DNA of 64,000 nucleotides, from positions 116,142,880 to 116,206,879 of the forward strand of contig CM051456.1 of NCBI GenBank assembly GCA_028274465.1. The letters are read 5' to 3'. Below, one piece after another: positions 33,252 through 44,800 of this stretch. The notes beneath the pieces were generated by a model that saw nothing but the letters and a program-made list of their open reading frames with translations, searched no databases and was not told the DNA's origin. The stretch comes from Plantago ovata (Eukaryota > Streptophyta > Magnoliopsida > Lamiales > Plantaginaceae). Made by a program: the position numbers and the translations under genes. Position 1 is the first letter of the stretch; each line of letters begins with the position of its first letter.

Positions 33252-36181
33252 TCAGTAAGAAGAATCTTGGTCGGGGCTATCAGCATGCATATCCATTGAA
33301 GTATCACTGGAATTGGGGGCATTAGGATCCCTAATTCGGTTGGTTTCACTGCTCCGTGAGGTATTATTTGCATTATAACCTCCCTGCGACAAATGATAGT
33401 GCTGCAGACTACGTCGCACAGGACTTGAAAGAGCATTTGAGAATATGTTGTTCTTTACTTGCTCTAAATTGCCTGACCGTCCAAAACCTGTTGAGCCAGC
33501 AGCACTATTAGAAGACAGAGGAGGAAACCCAGAGTGCGTTGATTGCATTGAAGTTTGAGAATGTGGTAGCTGTTGAAATGGCAGCCTGGGGGATGATGGA
33601 GGTGGTTCTTCTGCACTATAATCGAGTTCGTTCTGCAAATTAACAAATTTGACATAGGAAATAAGAAGTATCAGAAAGGCGTATTCAGTAATTTCACGAA
33701 TATACCAGCCTAAGAACATCAGACTAAAGATAAACATGCAACACTTAACTAGAAGTAAGATTAAATAGATACTACAGGAGAAGGTTCACTTGAATATCCC
33801 TCACTTGGATATCAAAACCAATAACTTATCTTGATCTTGCATGTCTTCCTAGCCAAAACCATACTACTGTAGAACATGTGGAAAGCTTGTTTGTTGTTTT
33901 ATATTACATGCATGACCCGATAAGCTTTTTTTTTTTTTTTAAATGCACCCGATAAGCATTTAAGCAACAATAGAATATATAGGCTTCACAGGGTAAAAAG
34001 CTATGTTAATATTTCCCTTTACTGTGCCAATATACAGAGAGAAACACTTCAGAGTTGATCTAGGAAAGAGCCTTCATCAGAACCCAATAAAGAGGGAGCA
34101 TGGCCAGACAACTATGTTGTCTGATACAGATTTCAACTGATGGAATTTCAGTTGAATTATAACCCAATAACTCAAAAGTCCAGGGTTACCTGATTATCCC
34201 AAACCCAGGCAACTCGCGAACCAGAACGTACTTCGCTGTTCTTTGGAGGTACTGATTCTCCCGGATTCATGTGTTGATTCTCCATATTCAGTTAATCAGA
34301 GATAATAAGCAAAATGAATGCATAAATGGATTATGATTGATTTTAGTGGCAACTCTAGTAACTATTCAGTGCATTATCTACTGGTGAATAAATATGATTT
34401 CATGTTTAAAAACTTAATTAGTGATTTATTAGTATTTGATAACAATCATACTTCCTTCAACATATAAATAGTAGTGAACCATGACACAATATGTAAGAAT
34501 CACATCTCAAATGGTAGTGGATCGTGTTCCAAAAATCAGATAATCTGTGTTTATGTGATTCTCTGGAGAATCGAATTCTCCACAGGGAGGAAATCGCGTA
34601 TCAAGCACCGCTGGCGCTTTCACGCTACGAGCGTTAAGCATAGGATGTAACCCAATCCAACTCCAACATTCTAAACCCAGATTGCCAATGGTAAAGGTAA
34701 AGATCAAGGAAGGCAGGCGAAAAAAGAAACAGACGATAGAAAGAAAAAAAAGGAATGGGGTGGAGGAACACTACGATTATAGGAAACTAGCTAAGACAAA
34801 CTGATTATCAGCCTCTCAAAACAACTGTAGGCCTATGGTTTACATCAGGGTTACCTGATTCGCGGAACGCTCAGAGCGTGAACGCAGTGCGTGGGACACG
34901 ATTCTCTCCTCGTGGAGAATCCAATTCTTCATAGAATCACAAGGAATTCATTCTCTCTTGGAAAACGATTGAAATGTGATTCATACATTTTTGGAATGTG
35001 GTTTGCTAGTATTTATTGAATGTAAATAATTATTTACCACTACATAATGTACTTAACAGTTACTACTAAAATCAATTGCTAATTTGCTACGATCTATTTA
35101 TGTATTCAATTGGCATATTATCTCCGATTTTCCGAATATGGAATTTGGAAAATCGGCACGTGAAGCCGGACAAATCAATCCTCCAAAGAAGCACAAACAG
35201 AAGAGTGCATTAAAGATCGCAATTAGCTTGGGTTGAGAAAATAAAGTAAACCTGATTTAAATTATGTAAACTTATGGCGTAAAAAGTGGAACACAGCATC
35301 AGCTCTGATCGTCGAACCACGCACAGAGCCAACAAACACCACAACCACAAAAAGACTAGAGAAGCGCTCAAACCTTCTAATAACATGCATATTTCAGAAA
35401 ACTAATTCAGAAAATAAATAGGTACTTCACTGAAAATTCAATGTACAAAGTAAGCATATTTCAGCATAACAGGCATGTATAAAAGCTACAATAAACGGTA
35501 GAATTCATCAAACAATACCTGCATATACGAAATGATATCACCGGTAGTCACTCGGACTCCATCTTCCTGCTTCCTCAAAATCCAATTGTAAAGCTTTTCC
35601 TGCAAATGAAATAGGATTTAGATTAGCGAAATAATCGTTGCCAAATAGCTGCTGGAGACATAAGTACTGGACATTGTCTCAGATCAAATCCCAGTATACA
35701 GTACTTGATACTACTAGTGACTCAAATATTCATTAGTTGAAGACACCTAAATTGTACATGTACCAAACAATATCACCAGCACCAATTCATCTTTTTAACA
35801 GAATATAAAATCAAAAAACATACATAACCCTACCTAACAAGTACCCAAATGTTTGATATTACAAAGTTATCGAATCTTAAGCTAAAATAAAATATCGATG
35901 GATGAATTGTGAGAATAAAAAACATACAAATAGCACACGCAAAGTAGTGAGAATTCGAACTCAATTAACAAAATCAAATCCAGCTGAATTGAACAAAGAG
36001 AGAAACAAACAAACAAACAAACCAGAGCGTGACGCTCGCCGGCCTGGAAAGAGAGGCGTTGGTGGTTGGTGGCTTGAGAATAGAGCTGCGATAGGGAATT
36101 GGCCGCACTGCAGAAAGTGGTGTACATGCTCCGATCGACCTCGTCCAATCGCGTAGCATCGGATTTCCTCTTTTTGGCCAT
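33252..36181 (-). CDS. Conserved plant protein of unknown function, paralog A
   Basis: Three coding exons are read: 36181-36023, 35599-35519 and 33632-33252, all in phase 0, for 206 aa. Exon 1 begins MAKKRKSDATRLDEVDRSMY and has SLSQLYSQATNHQRLSFQAG; exon 2 reads EKLYNWILRKQEDGVRV, then TGDIISYMQ; exon 3 starts NELDYSAEEPPPSSPR and is Ser/Pro/Asn/Gln rich, ending MDMHADSPDQDSSY. The basic KKRK start suggests nuclear location, and exons 1-2 look helical; both are inferences. The start at 36181 is preferred over an in-frame ATG seven codons upstream because paralog B starts at the same point. The second intron is about 1.9 kb and holds repeats. I recognise the family as conserved in plants but know no function. 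Confidence 0.85.
34191..34965. repeat. Direct and inverted repeats inside intron 2 of paralog A
   Basis: CAGGGTTACCTGATT occurs at 34191-34205 and again at 34846-34860. Between and beyond, GTGATTCT(C/A)TG(G/A)AGAAT motifs appear on plus at about 34555 and on minus at about 34935, followed in each orientation by GAGCGTT-type sequence, forming diverged inverted arms. This resembles a foldback or MITE-type insertion, absent from the shorter intron of paralog B at the same place as far as I can see. Confidence 0.5.
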
Positions 36182-36700
36182 TGTTGTTGAAGAAAAAAGC
36201 AAACCCTAGAGATAGAGAGAGGGATTGTGAGATGTTTAGCGTGCGTTTTGTTTTGTTTGTCTTCTCATCTTCTTCTCTTTTCTTTTTTATTTTGAGAGAG
36301 AGAGAACTGTTTAATTCCTATTTCTATCAAGAAGACCAAGAAAGAAAGGAATTAAGGCTTTTTTGTTTGGTCATTTCGGGTTCTCAATTTGGGTAAAGCG
36401 ATTCGGATACGGGTTTTTTGCATTTCGGTGTGCCAGGTGGCATGTCTACTTGGCAACTCCACGTCCACCGACACTTGTTCACTCGGGTAGTAGTTGAAAA
36501 TTATTTTTTTTTACACTCATTATCAAATTTAAATTCCCATCAAACTTTTCAAAATTATTGTTGTAATCTATCCTAAAATTAGTTAACAAATATAAAAAAT
36601 GAAAATTTTTAATTCAAAAAAAAAAAACAAATATGAAAATTAAATAACTAGAAAAAAGGCATATAATGGAAATATGAAAAAAAAAAAAAAATAGAGTAAA
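36182..36700. other. 5' flank of paralog A, no other gene
   Basis: Pyrimidine- and GA-rich leader (GAGAGAGAGA at 36294-36304) followed by AT-rich DNA with A-runs. Confidence 0.5.
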
Positions 36701-37195
36701 GCTCTGTTCTCTTCGTCTAAAAATTGATTATTTTAAATTCAGTTTTTTTTTTAATAATTGAACCATTACAATTTCACGAGTAGCATTACAAAGCTAGTAA
36801 TGAACTATAAATAATCTCGTACTTGGCGAGAATTGAACCTATGACCTCTAGTGTCATAACACCTCAATCTAACCAATTGAGCTAGACCTCATTGGTTATT
36901 TTAAATTCAGTTTATATACATTAAGAAATTGTTCTTTTCGTCTAAACTCAATTGAACAGAACTGAATGAAACTGAACATAATTTATTTGTATTATAAAAT
37001 ATAATTAAGCAAGTATGAACAGAACTGAATAAAACTGAACTGAACCGAAAATATTGAGATTTTCATATGAAATAAACAGAGCCTAAGTTAAGTAAAGTTC
37101 AGATTTGCTCAATAATATTTTATACTACAGATAAATTCATTTCAGTTCAATTAAGATCAATTATGTTTAGTTAGTTCAGACGAAGACAACTGAGC
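36701..37195. mobile_element. Cluster of 'GTTCAG' MITE-like elements
   Basis: It begins GCTCTGTTCTCTTCGTCTAA and ends TTCAGACGAAGACAACTGAG, which are inverted relative to each other. Inside are repeated GAACAGAACTGAA and CAGTTCAATT stretches and a second internal terminus (TTGTTCTTTTCGTCTAAA at about 36927; AAACAGAGCC at about 37075), so two or more copies are interleaved. A SINE interrupts the left copy. The same termini occur at 47.1-47.3 kb. Confidence 0.65.
36746..36895 (-). mobile_element. SINE with a perfect 18-bp target-site duplication
   Basis: On the minus strand the head reads CCAATGAGGTCTAGCTCAAT, with an A box (TAGCTCAATTGGTTAGA) and, about 40 bp on, a B box (GGTTCAATTCTCG). The body ends in an A-run (poly-T on plus at 36744-36752). 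The flanks TTATTTTAAATTCAGTTT at 36728-36745 and 36896-36913 are identical, marking the insertion site inside the MITE. Confidence 0.88.
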
Positions 37196-37699
37196 CTAAG
37201 ACCCTAAACCCCAAACTATTACTTTCACCTTCCCGCCCGCAAGATTTCAATTTGTTTTGTTATTTTTTTTAGCCTCTCTTTAACTTCAAATAAATTTTAA
37301 TTCATACCGAAAGGATAACTTTAGAACTTCTATTATGAAAAATATAAGATTTTTTATTTTTATTATATTTATTTAAATATTATTATTTTTTCAATACGAT
37401 TTTGGATTAATTTGATGTAAAGAAAAAGGTCTGAAATAGTTTATAAAATAAATAAAAGGTTTGGGGCGGGAGGAATGTAGTAGTACAATTTTGATACAAT
37501 GCACCACAAACTATTAAATTTGGTTATTACCCCTTAACTATTACTTTACAAGTTTGATACAATACCCCAAAACTCTTAAGGTTAGTGATAAACCCCTTTA
37601 ACTATTTCAATTTTATCAATATGCTCTTTGAACATGATTTTCATCAAATTTAATAGAATAAAAACGTATGTAAGTTTTGTAGAATTGAACCGCTTGTAG

Positions 37700-37915
37700 A
37701 AGTTATTTGTTTTTCTTTTCTTTTTTTTTTTTCTCTTTTTTTTTAATTTGTACCCGTATCCGCTTTGTGTCTTTGACGACTAGTCCTGTCACTGTCGGAC
37801 CCTTTTTTAGGGCGCATCTCTTCCAACAGTATTTTTTTACATCCATAAGACTCGAAGCAAAATCTTATTTAAGTCAATTACTTTACCATTTGAGCCAACA
37901 ACCGTTAACAGTTGA
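37700..37915 (-). mobile_element. tRNA-derived SINE
   Basis: On the minus strand GTTGTTGGCTCAAATGGTAA (A-box-like) is followed by GCTTCGAGTCTTATG (B-box-like), with a long A/G-rich tail (T/C-rich at 37708-37745 on plus). No clear target duplication. Confidence 0.55.
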
Positions 37916-39216
37916 TTTTTTTTTAATTGAGAAAAAATAAAGCAGTTAGAAAAGGCGTGTTGTGATGATAGTTATAAGGTTTCTTTAAGAGAATTTATAA
38001 CAGATTACTTCAAAATTGCAAAAATACCTTTTTTTTTTATAGTGTTAAACACACACAATATTATTAATTAATCAACTCTAACAAGGTAGCAATCAAGATA
38101 TTTTTGAAAGCCCACTCAAACATCATTTTACTTGTCTTGATTAGTTATATATCATAAAGCTAACCAAAAAGTACAAACAACTTCAAAAAAGTACGCATAA
38201 GCTTTTGATGTTGCTATTGGAACCAAAAGTGATACTCCCATTATATGCAGTTATCTACGCAAACTTTCCATTTTAAATGTTAATGATTTTTTAATATTTT
38301 ATTTAATATTATATTAATCATAAATCATATAAAAATAATTTATAAAAATATAATATTGACCTTTTTTTAAATTTTAGTTAACCTCATATTAATCATAAAT
38401 CACAATGAAAAGTAATTTAGAAGATTATATTAAGATTATATTAAGAAAGTATAATTATTATATTTTCATAATATAACTTTCTAAATTACGTTTCGGTTTG
38501 ATTTAGGATTTAGGATTAAAATGTCAAACGGGACAATACAAAAGTTTAACATTTTAAAATGAAAAATTTGTGTGGAGATGGAAAAATTACGTGTTTAAAA
38601 AATTAAAAAAGAAAGTTTAGTATAGGAGATTGTGGTTGGAAACGATATGTGAATTGCAATTTCACGTCTCTACAAAATTTGACATCCGTGGATGAAATGC
38701 CAACAAGTTTGGAGTCCTCAAGTCATAGGGATTTCTTCTGGGTATAATGCATAAAATTGCCTGCGCACCCTTATGTTTTATACATTGCACAAAATCCCAT
38801 ATGCGGTACTCCAACATTCATAACACGAATACTCAATAAAGACCTATAGTGAAGAAGCACTTAAACATCCAGGATAATCCAACACAGAAGAACTAAATCG
38901 AGTATAAACTAAAATTCAAAATGTATTTCAATCTGCAATATTGTGATCCTTGAACAGAAACAAGAAACCAAGTATCCAGATGCGAACAAACCAAAAACAG
39001 GCCTATATTTCGAACACATTCACACCAAACAACCCCCAACCGAGATGTGTCGCTTACACAATCCACAGCTTGCAGCTTACGTCATACAACCAAGCTAATT
39101 TACCCTAGAACTTCTATGTGTTGTTTTGCCAGTAACACCATCATACCACAGTCCACATTCACTTGTTCGTACGAGCATTGCAATTCCCAGTTCAGGAATA
39201 CCCGACCTATCTAATT
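37916..39216. other. Intergenic, AT-rich, no gene
   Basis: Strongly AT-rich DNA with no recognised frame. The right 400 bases are the 3' flank of paralog B and share words with the corresponding flank of paralog A. Confidence 0.5.
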
Positions 39217-41861
39217 TCAGTAAGGAAAATCATGGTCCGGGCTATCAGCATGCATATCCATTGAAATGTCATTAGAATTGGGGTGATTTGGATCTTTAGA
39301 TTGATTGGTCTCGCTGCTCCTTGTAGGATTATTTGCATTATAACCTCCCTGTGACAAGTGATACTGTTGTAGACTTTGACGTACAGGACTTGACAGTGCG
39401 TTTGAGAATATGTAGTTCTTGGGTTGGTCGGTGTTACCAGAACGTCCAGCAGTAACAGGTCCAATTGCATTATTGCCAGATAGCGGAAATCCCGGGTGAA
39501 TTGTTTGCGAATGGGGCAGTTGTTGAACTGGCATCCTTGGGGATGATGGAGGGAGTTCTTCTGCACTATAATCGAGCTCATTCTGAAAATTTACAAAATT
39601 TGCCATGCAGAAAGATAAGAATAAATGAGACATTCAGTTATTCTAAAATAGTATACCAGACTATGAACATCAGACTAAAGATGGAACATTTAACACTTGA
39701 ACTAAAACGTACAGGTAAAATTAAGTGCGTATGAGCCCCATGAAGAGAGCCTTTTCAAACCACAACTAAGTTTTGCCTAGATCTAGATTTCAACCAAAGA
39801 AATTCTAGCAGAATCATAACCCAGATTACAACTGACGTAAGAATTCCAGTTGAATCAGAATAACAACTCGGACGACCTACATTCTAAGCGAAGGTTGCAA
39901 TGGTAAAGATCAAAGTCTAAGGCAAAGAAAGAAACAGACAATAGAAAAAAAGAGATGGCATGGAGGATTACAAGATTAAACAAAGCTGGTCCACATAACT
40001 ATCTAACTAATTAAGAGCCTTAAAAAATAACTGCATGCCTATGATTTACAATATGCAAATTAATTTACCAGCAACGAGTGGTCCACTACATCAGCTCTGA
40101 AGTACCAGAAACAGCGCATATCGACACAACCACAAAAAAGGACAATGGCAGCAAGAAAAACTTCATATATATCTCTCATTCAGGAAATTCATACTGAAAG
40201 TAAATGGATACTTCACTGAGAAGTTCAATCAATATATAACCAATACCTCACAGACGAAGTAGACAGCAAATTTATGCATAATAGACATGAAAAAAGCCAC
40301 AATAAACGGTAGAATGCATCAAACAAGAGTCGGTAACAATACCTGCATATACGAAATGATATCACCAGTCATCACTCTGACCCCATCTTCCTGCTTCCTC
40401 AAAATCCAGTTGTAGAGCTTTTCCTGCAATTAAGAAAAAAATAAGATTAGGCATAAAATCATCGGCAGATAACTTCCAGAGACCCCCCCCCCCCCAAACA
40501 TCAGTGGCGGTTTCAAACCAGGTAGAGGGGGTCACTCTACCTTGCTAGACTTCCCTTGGCCTCTTATGTAGTAGAAAGCAGAAAAATGATGTATTCGTAT
40601 ATTCTATTATTATTACACATGCCATTTCTAAAATTGATTTTGTGGTGTGGCTGAATGGCTAAACACCACAGCTATTTTATTTGTGTCGCGCATTCAAGTC
40701 CCAGCAATTCCATTTTTCACTGATTCTCTCTATTCCCCTATTAATAACATATTATTGCACCACTCTTCTTGCTACTCTCACATATGTTTCACCACTGCTA
40801 TGTCATAGGATTTCTTTCAATTGTTTTCGCACGGCCTCTCTCATATATTTCCAATAATCTCTATCACTCACTAATTTAATCTTGATGTTCTTTTGTTTCA
40901 TTTATCAAACTATTTTATCTCAAGTCTTCTCCAAAATGCATAGTTTTCACAAAAACTAAAGTACATATAGGACCGTCCAATTACGAGACACAATATTAAA
41001 TTTTTGAGAGCTAATTTTACTTAAAATAAGTGTCCACATGAATACATGATCATAATTATATATACTTTCTTCTTTTCTCATATTGCCTAATTCTCTCACC
41101 CCCCTCGCGAATCGCAAACCGTAGAGAATCGTGTACCACACACCGCGTTCATGCTCCCAACATACCACAAATGAACATTTGTAGAAGTTTCATACTACTA
41201 CATAATAGGACATATCACATTAAACTTCAACCCCCCTGCAATATGCGTCTAGATTCTCGACTACCCCCTATTGACAGAAGCAATAGACATAGACATTGCC
41301 TGTAATCCCAGAATCCCATACTAGTGGCTCTAATATTCATTATACTACTAATAAATTTAGAAAAATGATGATACACTCACATCAAATTCAACATGATTAA
41401 CCAATATTAGCAGCACCCATTCATCTTCTAAGAGAATATAATATAATATAAAATCACAAACAAAAATGATGCCCATTAGACAGTCCTAAGTCCTAACCCT
41501 ACCTAACAAGTACCCAATATTTTCACTTCCACCAGGTGTTTGCTAAAAGTTTGAATCTTAAGCTAGAATATCGATGGATTAATAAGTAAAAAAAATAAAA
41601 ATAAACTACACAAGAGCACGGAAGGTAACGAAATTGGAGCTCAATTAACTAAATACTAACAATCCAGCTGGAGGGAAAGAGATAGGAAAATAGGTAACGA
41701 ACCAAGGCGTGACGCTCGCCGGCCTGAAAAGAGAGGCGTTGGTGGTTGGTGGCCTGAGAATAGAGCTGGGAAAGGGAATTGGCCGCACTGGAGAAAGTGG
41801 TGTACATGCTCCGATCGACCTCGTCGAGTCGAGTGGCATCGGATTTCCTCTTCTTCGCCAT
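39217..41861 (-). CDS. Conserved plant protein of unknown function, paralog B
   Basis: The structure mirrors paralog A: exons 41861-41703, 40423-40343 and 39582-39217, all in phase 0, giving 201 aa. Exon 1 (53 codons) and exon 2 (27 codons) have the same lengths as in A, and the residues differ at only a few sites (for example a Cys-to-Ser change in TTFSSAANSL and VMTGDI for VTTGDI). Exon 3 shares NELDYSAEE and MDMHADSPD but is shorter in the Ser/Gln-rich middle. Both copies are open with good splice sites, so both may be functional. They arose by tandem duplication and have the same orientation, with about 3 kb between them. Confidence 0.85.
40483..40495. repeat. 13-C homopolymer in intron 2 of paralog B
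   Basis: An uninterrupted run of 13 C residues. Directly after it, CAGTGGCGGTTTCAAACCAG resembles a common plant transposon terminus. Confidence 0.8.
40640..40720 (+). mobile_element. tRNA-like SINE head
   Basis: GGTGTGGCTGAATGGCTAAA resembles an A box of Leu/Ser-tRNA type and GCGCATTCAAGTCCC a B box about 40 bp later. Tail and duplication were not found. It lies in intron 1 of paralog B's neighbourhood. Confidence 0.4.
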
Positions 41862-44800
41862 TGAAGAGAATCAAAGCAGACCAAACCCTAGAGAGAGATT
41901 GATTGATGTGAATGTGTATTGCGTGCGTTTTGTTGTCTAGGCTTCGTCTCTTTAATGGTAGTAGTAGTAGTAGTATATAATCAAATTACGACAAAGGAAA
42001 GGTGTGTTTTTTTTCAGATGGGGAAGGGAAAAAGGAAATGGGTATTTTGCTTGCTACGTGTCACAACACCAAGCAAGCTGCAGCATGAATGGGGTGGGAA
42101 AACCGGTTCATTTCGGATCTGGATCGGTTGGTTCGGTCTTAGATTAGGTTCATGAATTTAGAATGATTTTGATTTGGTTCGAGTTCGGTTTCTTTCAAAA
42201 ATGTGCATGGTTATGGGTAGTAAGACTTCCATGTGGTTCTGAACCAGCGGTTCCAATCGGATATGATTATTTTTCAAATCAATAGTTACAAACCATATCA
42301 CAAGTTCTAACATCTACCAATACCAAAAGAAGTAATTACGTAACTACGCTTTAAATTTTTTAAATGAACAAGTAACGATTTATAAGAGTACTTTAATATA
42401 ATCTTTCTTGTGATATCCTTTTATCTTAATCACACCCCAATGTTTCTAATTTTTGGTCCTGTCGAAAAAAATGTTCTTTAAGGAGCTTCTTGGTAGACGT
42501 TTACTACCATTTTTGCCAAATTCCAACCACCAACTTGTAGCGTTTGGTTCAACTTTTGGGTGTTTTTGCATGCTGCACGCTCAAACAGTACCGAGCAAGC
42601 CGTTTTGTGGCTGAAAATGAGCCACGTGGAATCGGAATTGGGAAAATCAGATTTGCAAATCCGAGCTTTGAAACAAGTCTTGATATATACGTATATAAAT
42701 AAACTTGCAACCCACAATACAAACTATACCTAGCTAATCGTTGTTATGATCAAATTAAAGTTTTGGTATGTAAATAGCGCCGGATATCTAGTGGGTCCAT
42801 TGTGTACAGCATGTAAAGTTAAAAGAAGAATGACATTCACACATGACACATATGATGAAATTAAAACTTAAAACCAAGTTATGTAAAACCACTTAAAGTA
42901 TACATAGTACAATAAATTTTGTTCTCCACATCAGTTTTCATTTACTTATGAAACGGCTAGTTCTTTATGATTCGAGGTGTCCTTGTTTTGGATGACTCTA
43001 GTTCTCACGCATCAACTTGCAAATTACAAAAATTAAGTTAAAATTGCACCAAATGAGACTGGTCGAGTTTCAGAAAACACAAATTTTGCATTCTTTTAAG
43101 TCTATAAACTCTCATCTAAATCAACTGAGTCAATTTTGCACGATTAACTTCGTGTAGATATTTAGTGTAGGTGCAAACCATAGGAACAACCAATGAAGCA
43201 TGATGATGTTGATCATGATGAAGAAGATGGAAGATAGAAGAAGTAAAGACATGAATGAATGATGGCGTTGTTGAATTGAAGAAAAGATGACAATGTGTTG
43301 GTGCAGCTGAGCCAAGAGACAGCTACATTTTGAGCCCACTAATTTTGTTCCCATTTGCACCAACCCAGTTTCGCATCATAAATAACTTCTTGGGTAAATT
43401 TTAAATAAAATTACCATAGTTTCCACATTAAAAAAAAAAACTGTACAAATTACAAATTAAAAACAGTTGACTGCACATCACTTATTACCACTAGACCTCT
43501 TATCTTCATTTCTAAACTGTGTTTTGCATTTTAGTGAATTAAAATTCGAGGCTTGTGGATGTAAAAAACAACTCTGGGAGAGTCGCTCTTAAAAAGGGTC
43601 CAACAATGCTCAACTGAATTAGTTGCCAAAATGGATACTAGTATAAATCGAAAAAGTAATTTACCTTTTTTTTCAAGGCAATTCTTGTATCTGTCTATTC
43701 AGCTCTATTATTGAAAAAAAGGTTACATTTCTCCTTGCATGTTATAAAACCACAGTATGGTACTACAACGTGATTGTCAGTTGTCATGACTAAAAAATGC
43801 ACTTGGCCGGAATTTCTCTTTTAACCAAATAATATGTTGGACCACAACGTAAGTCCATAATAATTGCACAAAGATTAGCCTTTAAAAATAAACCAACTAT
43901 AGGCTTAGGAATACAGATTAACTTTTAAGCAGGCACTAACAATACCAGGCCACTTAATTAGACTTAATTACCATATCAACCCATCCGTAATTCCGTATCG
44001 TGTCCTGTGGCCCAATTACGAATTAAGCGGGATAGGTATAAAATGATTTTACAAAATCACACACTTATTCAAAATTCTGAAAATGAGTGTAAGACTTGGT
44101 TTTATGATGGTTTGTCTTGTTCACAGTGTTTAGACTTTAGATTTATTTTCGAAGGTGTGAATACGATTAGTCTGTTTTTGTTGGAAAAGTTATGTACTTG
44201 TAGTATATAATTTTCTTTCTTCATTCACAATATCCAAACTCAGTAATTTAATTTTTTATTGAAAATATGAGGCATCTAGTGCATCAATCAAGTGGAGAAA
44301 TGTAGGGTGTCTTTCTGCGCACTCTAAATCTGGAAGTGAAGTGTTAGCATGCTTTCCATATGAATGTTACATTCTCAGTGCGATACAAGTAATTCTATGT
44401 ATAGTCCTTTTGACCAAAATCATGTGAATGAATTTTATATTTTGGACGAATGTCGGAATTGGTTCGCTAGTTAGTTTTGTACTTAAACACAACTTCCTAT
44501 CAGCGACTTATAATTCCTTCCGTTGGTTAAATTAGTAATATCAATATTTTCTTTTCAAACAAAACTTGCATCTTTTTTTTTTCCAGCAATAATGAAAAAC
44601 AAAATGAATTTGTAGGGGCGACTTTTCATGCCTAATTAAGGCATTGATGTTCATTCTTGCTTTTGTTATTGTACATTGGGCCACTTTTGAGGAAATGCTA
44701 ACATACAAGATGGAATAGTAACTGGCCCATAAGGTTGGTCTGCTTACTTACTCCTCCAATACAATGACCTTGTTAAAAGTCCACTAATTCTGGGCTCATT

